NCBI GenBank assembly: GCA_963754445.1 | Contig: CAVWFT010000002.1 | Coordinates: forward strand, 372,001 to 436,000 | Direction of reading: 5' to 3' | DNA length: 64,000 nt | Origin: Bog-473 sp963754445 | GTDB taxonomy: Bacteria; Actinomycetota; Acidimicrobiia; Acidimicrobiales; RAAP-2 | In this document: one piece after another, positions 57,177-64,000 of the stretch | Numbering within the stretch: position 1 is the stretch's first letter | How the letters are laid out: the number at the start of each line of letters is the position of its first letter | Position numbers and translations under genes: made by a program | Notes under the pieces: generated by a model | Database searches by the model: none | What the model was told of the DNA's origin: nothing | The model's input: the letters and a program-made list of their open reading frames with translations, nothing else

Positions 57177-58487
57177 CTAGGTCAGGGCGAGAGGAAGGGT
57201 GCGAAAGCCGCGGAGGGCCTGAACCGGCTTGTACTGAAGGCTGGCACGGGGGACGGCGAGGCGCATGTTGGGGAATCGGCGGTTGAGCTCGCCGATGGCG
57301 ATCTGGCCCTCCATGCGGGCGAGCTGGTTCCCGAGGCAGAAGTGCTTGCCGAAGGCAAACGTGAGGTGCTTGTTGGGGTCCCGAGTCAGATCGAGCGCGT
57401 CGGGGCGTTCGAAGACGTTCTCGTCCCGGTTGGCCGAGATGATCATCCCGAGCACCTTCGCCCCCTTGGGCATCGTCGTGGTCGCCGCTGTGCCATCGAT
57501 CGTGACTTCGAGCTCGACGTCGTCCAACAGGGTCCTGGCAGCGCCGCAGGGCACGGGGGTGGTGTAGCGGAGGAGCTCTTCGACGGCGGAGGCGGCGAAA
57601 CCCGGGCTGGCGTCGGCCCGCCAGCGTTCGGCCTGATCGGGATTCTCGATGAGGGCGAGAGCCGAACTGCCGATGAGGTTGGCCGTGGTGTCGTGACCGG
57701 CCAGCATGAGGAGGAAGATCATGGCGATGACCTCGTCGTCGCTCAGCGAGTCGCCGTCCTCGCTGGCCTCGAGCAGTGCCGTGATCATGCCGTCGTCGGG
57801 ACGGGCCCGGCGCTGGTCGGCCAGGCGAAGGAGGACGGAGTAGAGCTTGCGTCCGGTGGGAACAGCTTTGAGGGCGTCCGCGGCCGACCCACTGCCGAGG
57901 CGCACGACGAAGCGCTCCATGAGGACGTGGAACTCGTCTCTGTCTTCGTCGCCCACGCCGAGCATCGTGGAGATGACCGACAACGGCAAGGGGACAGCGA
58001 TGTCGGCCACGAGATCGACGGGTTCGTTGGTGGACTTCGCCTTGCGCTCGGCCTTGTCGAGCAGGTCGTGGACGATCCGCTCGATGTCGGTCTGGAGCTC
58101 CTGGACCCGGCGCGGGGTGAAGGCCTTGTTGACGAGACGACGGAGGCGGGCGTGATCGGGGTCGTCCTTGTAGACCATGCTGCTGGTCAGGAGGCGGAAC
58201 ATCTTGGGCAGATGACGCATCAGGAAACTGGCGCGGCTGTTGCCTTCCCCGTCGACACCCAGCGGTTTGCTGGTCGGGTCGCTGGAGAAGCGGACGTCGT
58301 TATGGAGGAGTAGCACGTGTGCGTGCCGGGTGAGGAGGTATCCGGCGCCGCCGAGCATCTGCTTCGAGTACGCCGGTGCGACAGGGGCGTGGCGGCGCAG
58401 CGCCGCGTACGTGGGGAACGGATCGTCGAACATGACAGGAGCCGACAAGTCAGTCGGCGGGCGTACGGCCGACGCCGTGTCAGTCAT
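57177..58487 (-). CDS. Cytochrome P450
   Basis: A 436-residue soluble P450. The I-helix motif is AGHDTT at 263-268, ExxR is EELLR at E304-R307, and the heme loop is FAFGKHFCLG at 377-386 with C384 as ligand. DPDHARLRRLVNKAFTPRRV is the usual C-helix area. GGAGGGAGG lies upstream of the ATG; an in-frame longer start is not conserved. It is divergent from a short-chain dehydrogenase with a 122-nt gap that holds a GTATAC-centred dyad, suggesting shared control. The substrate is unknown, and no ferredoxin or reductase is adjacent. Confidence 0.9.
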   Translation of the reverse strand: MTDTASAVRPPTDLSAPVMFDDPFPTYAALRRHAPVAPAYSKQMLGGAGYLLTRHAHVLLLHNDVRFSSDPTSKPLGVDGEGNSRASFLMRHLPKMFRLLTSSMVYKDDPDHARLRRLVNKAFTPRRVQELQTDIERIVHDLLDKAERKAKSTNEPVDLVADIAVPLPLSVISTMLGVGDEDRDEFHVLMERFVVRLGSGSAADALKAVPTGRKLYSVLLRLADQRRARPDDGMITALLEASEDGDSLSDDEVIAMIFLLMLAGHDTTANLIGSSALALIENPDQAERWRADASPGFAASAVEELLRYTTPVPCGAARTLLDDVELEVTIDGTAATTTMPKGAKVLGMIISANRDENVFERPDALDLTRDPNKHLTFAFGKHFCLGNQLARMEGQIAIGELNRRFPNMRLAVPRASLQYKPVQALRGFRTLPLALT

Positions 58488-58518
58488 CTGAGTGCCTCCC
58501 TCCTCGCCTGTCCGGCAA

Positions 58519-58532
58519 TTCAGTATACCGAA
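58519..58532. promoter_or_regulatory. Near-perfect dyad in the P450/SDR divergent gap
   Basis: TTCAGTATACCGAA is a 14-bp dyad (one mismatched pair) centred on GTATAC, positioned about 30 nt from the P450 ATG and 80 nt from the SDR ATG. It could be an operator or contain a -10. Confidence 0.4.
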
Positions 58533-58609
58533 TAGGCCGTCGCCGTTTCCTACGCTTCCCGCTGGCGTCGTCCTCGGCAACGCCGGAACGCGAGATCGAC
58601 GGGAGCGGC

Positions 58610-59491
58610 ATGGCGACAGCAGTGGTGACGGGCGCACGAGGCGTCGGCTACGAGGTGGGGCGGGGCCTGGCGCGGGCCGGGTACAGCGTCGTTTTCGGCG
58701 TCCGTGATCCGATGATCGGTGAGCGAGCGGCGAACACCATCCGGGCCGAGAACGAGCACGTCGACGTGACGTACGAGGTTCTGGACCTGGCCGACCTGCG
58801 TTCGGTGTCCGCCTACGGCGGCCGGATGCAACGCAGTCACGAGAGGCTGGACGTACTCGTCAACAACGCCGGCGTCGTCATGCCACCGGAGCGCGCAACG
58901 ACCACCGATGGGTTCGAGCTGCAGTTCGGCACCAACTACCTCGGTCATTTTGCGTTGACGTCGGCACTGCTTCCGCTCCTCGAGGCGGCCGAAGCACCTC
59001 GAGTCGTGATGGTGGGCAGCTTGGCCCACCGGAGGGCGGACATCGATTTCGAGGATCTCCAGTCGGAACGCTCCTACCGGAGATTCGAGGCCTACGGACA
59101 GTCGAAGTTGGCGTGTCTCCTCTTCATGGCGGAGCTGCAACGGCGGAGCGACGCCGCCGGTTGGGGCGTGACGTCCGTGGGAGCGCATCCGGGTTTCGCT
59201 CGGACGGAGGCGATCGTGCGACCGGACGACGGCCTCGCCAAGCGTTGGTTCACCAAGGCAGTGGCGGGGCTCATTCCGACGGCCGAGAGCGCTGCTCGCC
59301 CGATTCTCCATGCGGCCACCGCGACCGACGTGACGAAGGCGGGCTATTACGGACCCTCCGGGCCCGGCGAGATCGCCGGGAGCCCACGTGCCGCCAAGCT
59401 GGCTGCCCGGGCCCAGGACCCGGCCCTGGCGACGCGGCTCTGGGGCGTGTCCGAGACGCTCACCACGGTCACCTTCGCCGCGACCGGCTGA
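58610..59491 (+). CDS. Short-chain dehydrogenase/reductase
   Basis: A 293-residue NAD(P)-dependent SDR. Cofactor motif VVTGARGVGYEVG stands at the start, NNAG in VLVNNAGVVMPP, and the catalytic pair YxxxK in AYGQSKLACLLFMAEL. GFELQFGTNYLGHFALT and SVGAHPGFARTEAI place it with the retinol-dehydrogenase/protochlorophyllide-reductase-like group. It oxidises or reduces an alcohol/ketone. It is divergent from the P450 through a short gap with a dyad, so the pair may act on one substrate. The ATG begins the domain exactly. It ends 23 nt before the convergent ABC-2 permease. Confidence 0.9.
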   Translation: MATAVVTGARGVGYEVGRGLARAGYSVVFGVRDPMIGERAANTIRAENEHVDVTYEVLDLADLRSVSAYGGRMQRSHERLDVLVNNAGVVMPPERATTTDGFELQFGTNYLGHFALTSALLPLLEAAEAPRVVMVGSLAHRRADIDFEDLQSERSYRRFEAYGQSKLACLLFMAELQRRSDAAGWGVTSVGAHPGFARTEAIVRPDDGLAKRWFTKAVAGLIPTAESAARPILHAATATDVTKAGYYGPSGPGEIAGSPRAAKLAARAQDPALATRLWGVSETLTTVTFAATG

Positions 59492-59513
59492 TCGATACCG
59501 CCAGCCGGGCCGT

Positions 59514-60581
59514 TCAGCGACTCGAAGCCTCGATCTTGCGGGAGTAGTACCACACGGCAATTGCGCTGAGCACGACGGCAAAGGCGGCAAGCGCTCCGAT
59601 GGCCGGGAGCGTGTCGGACAACGTGGCGTGGTCGTAGATCAACTTGACGAAGGTGTCCATGGCCCAGGCCTGGGGCACGATGTGTCCCACCTCGCGTACC
59701 GTATTGCCGACCGTGTCGAGCTGATAGACGCAGCCGCCCAACATGCCGGCGATGATGGCGACGATCACGGCGGTGGCGATGGCCTGCTCCTGTGACCGCG
59801 CCCAGGTCCCGATGATCACCGCGAGCGCGGCGACGCTGATGCCCAGGAGGATGACGACGAGGAGCACGCTCAAGGGATTTCCCCAGTGCACGTCGAAGAG
59901 GACGATCCCGACGAAGAGGAGTCCGAGGGCCATGGAGACTGCCGTGACCATCATGCTGGCCATCTGACCGAAGACGATGGCTCGCTTCCTCACCGGCGCC
60001 GCGGCCAGGCGTTGGAGCACCCCGAGCCGCCGGGTCTCGACCATCCCGGCGGAGAGCACGAGCACGGCGATTCCCATGAAGAGGACCAAATTCGCCGGGG
60101 CCACGTAGGCAAAGGGCGAGAGAGGTCGTTCCGTCGGCGTCGCCCTCAGTGTCTCGTCGGTGAAGTGGGCGTTCGACCCTTCGGCCGCCATGAGGTCCAT
60201 GAGTGCCACGACGTCGGTGCGGGCCTGGACGGCATCGGTCGTGGCCGATTCGACCAGGAAGTCGGCCCGGGGTGGGTCCACTCCGTCGGCATTCGTGCCT
60301 CGGGCAGTCGGGAGCTGGACGATTCCCGCCACCACCCGTCCGCGCAAGATGTCATCGGTCAGGTCCGTGCGATTGGCCTCGACCCGCACCCGAACGCCGT
60401 TGGTCGTGTCGGCCAAGTGCAGGAGTCGGGCTGACGGATGCAACAGACCGATGGGTTCGCGCGGATTCCCCTCCAAGAGCCCGGTAATGAGAATGATCAC
60501 CACGGGTACCAGGGTGCCGATGATGAGGAGCCGGCGGTCGCCCATGGCCCGCTTCAGGTTGACCCAGATGACGGCTCCCAT
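59514..60581 (-). CDS. ABC-2 type exporter permease
   Basis: A 355-residue membrane protein. One N-terminal transmembrane segment (LIIGTLVPVVIILITGLLEG) is followed by a ~130-residue extracellular domain (VRVRVEANRTDLTDDILRGR) and about five more C-terminal hydrophobic segments (VLFMGIAVLVLSAGMVETRR, ALAVIIGTWARSQEQAIATA, AIGALAAFAVVLSAIAVWYY). This layout is typical of the ABC2_membrane_3 group. RLGVLQRLAAAPVRKRAIV is the cytoplasmic coupling helix. The ATG follows the TAG of the preceding permease directly. With the second permease and the ATPase it forms a heteromeric exporter. Confidence 0.88.
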   Translation of the reverse strand: MGAVIWVNLKRAMGDRRLLIIGTLVPVVIILITGLLEGNPREPIGLLHPSARLLHLADTTNGVRVRVEANRTDLTDDILRGRVVAGIVQLPTARGTNADGVDPPRADFLVESATTDAVQARTDVVALMDLMAAEGSNAHFTDETLRATPTERPLSPFAYVAPANLVLFMGIAVLVLSAGMVETRRLGVLQRLAAAPVRKRAIVFGQMASMMVTAVSMALGLLFVGIVLFDVHWGNPLSVLLVVILLGISVAALAVIIGTWARSQEQAIATAVIVAIIAGMLGGCVYQLDTVGNTVREVGHIVPQAWAMDTFVKLIYDHATLSDTLPAIGALAAFAVVLSAIAVWYYSRKIEASSR

Positions 60582-61706
60582 CTACGGCTCCACCATCTGG
60601 CGGACTCGGGTCAGGGCCAGGCCGCCGGCCACGACGGCAATCACAAGCAGGATGACGAACGGTCCGACGACGCTGCTTGCCGGTTCGCTCAACTGGTCCA
60701 GGCGTCCGAAACCGACGAGTGCCCACCCGTTCGGGGTTCCCAAGGAGATCACCTGGAACGCATCGGGCAATGAACCCGATGGGAGAAGGTTGCCGCCGAC
60801 GAGGGCGAGGAAGAGCCCGACCAGCATCGTGATCCCGAAGGCCTGTTGCTCGTTCTTGGCCAGAGAGGTGAGGAATACGCCGATGCCGCACATGGCGAGC
60901 GTGGCACCGACCGCCATGAGCAGCACGCCGAGCGGGTTACCCCAGTCGGCCCCGAAGGCGAACGTCGTCACGGCCCAGATCACGAATATCGTGAGCAGGC
61001 CGGTCACGAAGATGGCGGCCAACTTCCCGAACACGATCTGCGAGGGGCGCACGGGCGACGCGGTCAGGCGAGCGAGTGTCCCGCCCGAGCGCTCCATGAG
61101 GAGAGAGCGCATGCCGAGTCCACTTCCGATGAAAAGGAAGACCACCGCAATGTTGGGGGCGAAGAAATTCAGGTTCACCTTGCCGCCCGACTTGCCGACG
61201 TCCTGGGTCGTGATGGCGACCGCGGCCGGATCGGAACCGCCGGGTACGCGCTGGGAATAGAGGACGGACGAGATCCCGGCCGCCACAGACTCTGCGTACT
61301 CCTGCCCCATCTGTGAGGTGCCCCGAGTCACCACGTCGAAACCCGGGGTGTTGGTCGCTCCGGGGTCGACGACGGGTACCAACATGGAGTGCAGATGCAC
61401 CTGGTCGCCGAGGACGGCCACTCCCCCGGCGAGCGTGCCGTTCGACACCGCAGTTTTCACGGCGTCCTGGTTCGGGAGCGTGACCACGGTGATGTCGCGG
61501 GGCAGCTGACTGGCCCGCTCGGCCGCCGCGACGAGAGTCGGCGAGGCGCCGGACACGCCGATGCGCAGCGCGGTCGCCGACGTGGCGCCGGCGAAAGAGA
61601 GCCCCAGCACCGCCGACATCAAGAGGGGCGCGGCCAGGCAACCGATGAGGACCGAGCGGTCGCGGAGACGGCGTCGGAGCTCGTTCCAGGCGATGATCCC
61701 GATCAA
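60582..61706 (-). CDS. ABC-2 type exporter permease
   Basis: A 374-residue membrane protein with the same architecture as its partner: an N-terminal helix (VLIGCLAAPLLMSAVLGLSF), an extracellular domain of ~150 residues, then AVVFLFIGSGLGMRSLLMER and four to five further hydrophobic segments ending in VVGPFVILLVIAVVAGGLAL. The coupling helix is GGTLARLTASPVRPSQIV. The TTG start overlaps the ATPase stop (TTGA), so translation is coupled. It is the second permease of the exporter. The substrate is unknown. Confidence 0.86.
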   Translation of the reverse strand: MIGIIAWNELRRRLRDRSVLIGCLAAPLLMSAVLGLSFAGATSATALRIGVSGASPTLVAAAERASQLPRDITVVTLPNQDAVKTAVSNGTLAGGVAVLGDQVHLHSMLVPVVDPGATNTPGFDVVTRGTSQMGQEYAESVAAGISSVLYSQRVPGGSDPAAVAITTQDVGKSGGKVNLNFFAPNIAVVFLFIGSGLGMRSLLMERSGGTLARLTASPVRPSQIVFGKLAAIFVTGLLTIFVIWAVTTFAFGADWGNPLGVLLMAVGATLAMCGIGVFLTSLAKNEQQAFGITMLVGLFLALVGGNLLPSGSLPDAFQVISLGTPNGWALVGFGRLDQLSEPASSVVGPFVILLVIAVVAGGLALTRVRQMVEP

Positions 61707-62653
61707 TCGCGGAGCTCTTTCCCCGTCAGGCGGAGGAAGACATCCTCCAGGTTGGGAGAGCGAACCTCGACGCCGGTGAGTTCGACATTGTGTCGACCCG
61801 CCACGGCGACGACGGCCGGCAATACGGATGGTCCGTGATCGGTCGTCAGCTCCAGGCGCCCTTCGATCTCGCTGACGTCGTGGACGTTGTCGAGGTCACG
61901 GCAGGCTTGGGCCAGCTCGGCCAGGCTCACTTCCGCGCACTCGAGGTGGACCTTGTCCCGGCCGCCGTGCTCACCGATCAAGCCCTCGGCCGTTCCCTCG
62001 GCGACGAGGTGTCCGTCGTCGATGATGCCGATGCGGTCGCACAGTTTCGAGGCTTCCTCCATGTAGTGCGTCGTGTACAGGACGGCGATGCCGAGCGCGG
62101 CAACCGTCTCGAGAATGGCGTTGCGACTCTGCGGATCGACCCCAACCGTCGGTTCGTCGAGGATGAGTAGTTTGGGCTGGTGCAACAGTCCGGCGGCCAT
62201 GTTGGCTCGCCGCTTCATGCCCCCCGAGTAGGTGCCGATCCGGTCCTTCCTCCGGTCTGCCAGGCCGACGAGCTCGAGCGTGTCGCCGATCCGTCGCTCG
62301 AGGTCCTTGCCCGACAGTCCGTAGAGCTGCCCGAAGAAGGTCAGGTTCTCGGTGGCGGAGAGATCGGGATACAGGGCCAGGTCCTGAGGGACGTAACCCA
62401 CCGACTTCTTGGCCTCGATGGTGCCGGCCTCGTGGCCATCGATCGTGATCTGGCCCTCGTCGCGCAGCACCAGACCACACAGCATCGAGATGGTGGTGGT
62501 TTTCCCGGCCCCGTTCGGCCCGAGCAGGCCGTAACACTCCTGCGCACCGATATCGAATGAGACTCCGTCAACCGCCTGGCGCTCGCCATACCGTTTTCGC
62601 AGGCCATGGCAGTGCAGCATGGGCTCCGCCTCTGCAGCTCCGGCCTGTTCCAT
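61703..62653 (-). CDS. ABC-type multidrug exporter ATPase
   Basis: A 316-residue ATPase of the CcmA/DRA family. Walker A is GPNGAGKTT, the Q-loop YVPQDLAL, the signature YSGGMKRR, and Walker B with the D-loop LLILDEPTVGVDPQSRNA. The switch TTHYMEEASKL keeps the His. The C-terminal ~90 residues resemble the regulatory extension of such exporters (TGVEVRSPNLEDVFLRLTG). The ATG has GGGAGG 3 nt before it; a GTG one codon upstream is also possible. The perfect palindrome 15 nt upstream is a likely operator. It heads an operon with two permeases. The substrate is not identifiable. Confidence 0.92.
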   Translation of the reverse strand: MEQAGAAEAEPMLHCHGLRKRYGERQAVDGVSFDIGAQECYGLLGPNGAGKTTTISMLCGLVLRDEGQITIDGHEAGTIEAKKSVGYVPQDLALYPDLSATENLTFFGQLYGLSGKDLERRIGDTLELVGLADRRKDRIGTYSGGMKRRANMAAGLLHQPKLLILDEPTVGVDPQSRNAILETVAALGIAVLYTTHYMEEASKLCDRIGIIDDGHLVAEGTAEGLIGEHGGRDKVHLECAEVSLAELAQACRDLDNVHDVSEIEGRLELTTDHGPSVLPAVVAVAGRHNVELTGVEVRSPNLEDVFLRLTGKELRD

Positions 62654-62667
62654 CACCCTCCCGAGGG

Positions 62668-62685
62668 AAAAGAGGATCCTCTTTT
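62668..62685. promoter_or_regulatory. Perfect 18-bp palindrome before the exporter operon
   Basis: AAAAGAGGATCCTCTTTT, both halves exact, lies 14 nt upstream of the ATPase ATG. It is likely an operator, or an mRNA hairpin that affects the ribosome-binding site. A looser relative lies at 38851-38874. Confidence 0.65.
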
Positions 62686-62770
62686 GTGGAAGGGTAGCAG
62701 AGCCGCTGGTGAGCTCAGATGGCGGGTGGGGGCGGGACCGGCGAACAGATGAAATCGAACATCCGGCTCC

Positions 62771-64000
62771 TCAGTGGTTGCCGATTTCCGGGTTGGCACA
62801 GTTCGCCCGCGTCGGCGGTGGTGGCTGCGTCGCCCCGTTGATCCTCCCGATCGCCTTCTCCGCGTCGGCCACCAGGTTCCTCGGCAGTGGCGCGTATCCG
62901 AGGTCCGGAAGCTTGGCCTGGCCCTTACACACATCGAATCGGATGAAGCGGCCGAGCTCCGCGCCCTGAGACGTTCCGAACGTGGAGGTGCCGTTGTTGT
63001 CGGCCGAACACGACGTTGTTGGATCCTGAGTCCCCGCCAGCGCGGGACTGCAAGGGACGACGAAATAGCTGACAGCGGACACTGGATACGCTGTCGACGA
63101 CGGGTCGCTGAAGACGCCGGTCAGGTTCGCGCTCAGATCAGTGTTCAACGTGGCGCCCTTGAGCGCCGTGGCCGCATTCTCGGTGGTCGGCTGCACGGCG
63201 GTGCCGCTGACGTTCACGACCGAGGCCGTCGGGAGGCCGACGTTCTTCGCGTACGGTTCTGCGACGTACGCCATACCGCCGGCCTCGTGCACCGGACCCT
63301 GCGACGCGGCATCTGCGCCGTTTACCCCGACAAGGCTTGCGTACTTCGGCGGGGTACCGTCCGCGAAGGCCGCCCACGTCGTCGAAGGCTGTCCGGGCGT
63401 GGGGACCCCCGCCTTCTCCTGGAAATGAGTGAGGTGGGCGGAGTCCGTCTGCAGGCCGTAGGCGGAGAGGATGTCATTCTCGCCGGCGGGGTCGCTGCGA
63501 TAGAAGGCGGTGACAGGGGTCGCCGGGAGATCCACCGTGGGGTTCAACACCACGATCGTCGGATCGTTCCAGGACGTGATGGCTCCCGTGAAGATTCCGA
63601 CGATGGTCGGCGCGTTGAGAACCAGATTGGTTATCTGCTGGCCGTCAGTTCCGGTCAGGTTGTATTCGAAGGAGAGTGCATACCCGATGTCGGGGACGTA
63701 TTGGTACGGCGCGGCCGGTTGCAGGCCTGAGCTGACGGCATACGTGTAGTCGGAAGCCGCAAAATCCACCGTGTCCTGGGCGAAGCTGTTCAAGCCGATG
63801 CTGGAGGCGGACACGGTGAAGTTCACATTGCCTCCCTTGAGTTCGTTGAATTGGCCTTGCCACTGCGACACGGCGACTCCGGCCAACGACGAACCGGTGG
63901 AAGTGAGCTGCGGGCCCGCCGCCGATGCCACCTGAGGCGTAAGGACGCCCAGGCCTGCGGCGACCATCGCCATGAGGATGCCGAATCGAAAGCGACGTGC
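62771..64000 (-). CDS. PstS-like phosphate-binding protein (5' end outside the window)
   Basis: The frame is open to the right edge. The last visible codons read ARRFRFGIL and then MAMVAAGLGVLTPQVASA, part of a signal peptide whose start lies beyond the window, so an internal ATG at 63973 is not the true start. The mature part resembles PstS-type binding proteins: TGSSLAGVAVSQWQG, VDFAASDYTY, TWAAFADGTPPKYASL and YRSDPAGENDI, the last matching the phosphate-loop Ser/Asp segment. It has about five Cys. The other Pst genes are not in this window. The ligand phosphate is inferred from the family, and a different oxyanion is possible. Confidence 0.82.
   Translation of the reverse strand, partial: ARRFRFGILMAMVAAGLGVLTPQVASAAGPQLTSTGSSLAGVAVSQWQGQFNELKGGNVNFTVSASSIGLNSFAQDTVDFAASDYTYAVSSGLQPAAPYQYVPDIGYALSFEYNLTGTDGQQITNLVLNAPTIVGIFTGAITSWNDPTIVVLNPTVDLPATPVTAFYRSDPAGENDILSAYGLQTDSAHLTHFQEKAGVPTPGQPSTTWAAFADGTPPKYASLVGVNGADAASQGPVHEAGGMAYVAEPYAKNVGLPTASVVNVSGTAVQPTTENAATALKGATLNTDLSANLTGVFSDPSSTAYPVSAVSYFVVPCSPALAGTQDPTTSCSADNNGTSTFGTSQGAELGRFIRFDVCKGQAKLPDLGYAPLPRNLVADAEKAIGRINGATQPPPPTRANCANPEIGNH

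Overview
The window reads as chromosomal DNA of a high-GC actinobacterium. The evidence is the GC-rich third codon positions, the many GTG starts, the F420/LLM-type oxidoreductases (TIGR03617-like, PPOX-class), a polyphosphate glucokinase, a Ku protein, a DUF222-HNH gene, DUF2510 proteins and several genes whose -10 box lies 6-10 nt before the start codon (leaderless expression). The large secreted repeat proteins and the dense acyl-CoA, P450 and LLM content suggest the Acidimicrobiia or a relative; this is inference. No tRNA, rRNA, CRISPR array, insertion sequence or prophage was recognised.

Layout. 1-6.9 kb: 5' part of a secreted beta-helix protein, a P450, polyphosphate glucokinase, and a TetR gene divergent from a DrrAB-type exporter across three operator-like dyads; both exporter genes carry a +1 frameshift at nearly the same 9-mer. 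Two small enzymes (YCII, DHFR-like) follow. 7.4-12 kb: a Tat-type secreted repeat protein, a serine hydrolase and an amidase. 12.7-18.7 kb: a PD-(D/E)XK/DUF4268 protein, a coiled-coil protein, Ku, small hypotheticals and a secreted cysteine-repeat protein. 18.9-23.7 kb: PadR plus a second DrrAB-type exporter, then a PIG-L deacetylase coupled to an F420-type oxidoreductase. 23.7-30.2 kb: a second beta-helix protein and a cluster of membrane-anchored DUF2510/lipoprotein-like proteins, one apparently frameshifted. 30.4-38.8 kb: an acyl-CoA ligase and a branched-chain amino-acid-type ABC system with a LivH-LivM-LivG triple fusion, LivF and a substrate-binding protein on the other strand.

39.2-55.8 kb is the most coherent unit. 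Two arms diverge from a small intergenic region holding a perfect palindrome and a TetR gene. The left arm encodes an LLM oxidoreductase, an acetoacetate-decarboxylase-like protein, a DUF7064/7065-like protein and an APH-type phosphotransferase. The right arm encodes TetR, acyl-CoA dehydrogenase, a tandem CoA-transferase, an LLM oxidoreductase, a serine hydrolase, an acyl-CoA ligase, an aldehyde dehydrogenase, a second phosphotransferase and a second DUF7064/7065-like protein. Most neighbours overlap by 4 nt or lie within 40 nt. This looks like a catabolic island for an unknown hydrophobic acid, alcohol or terpenoid/steroid-like compound.

55.9-64 kb: a DUF222-HNH gene, a second P450 divergent from a short-chain dehydrogenase, a third ABC-2 exporter (ATPase plus two permeases) behind a perfect 18-bp palindrome, and a PstS-like binding protein that runs off the right edge.
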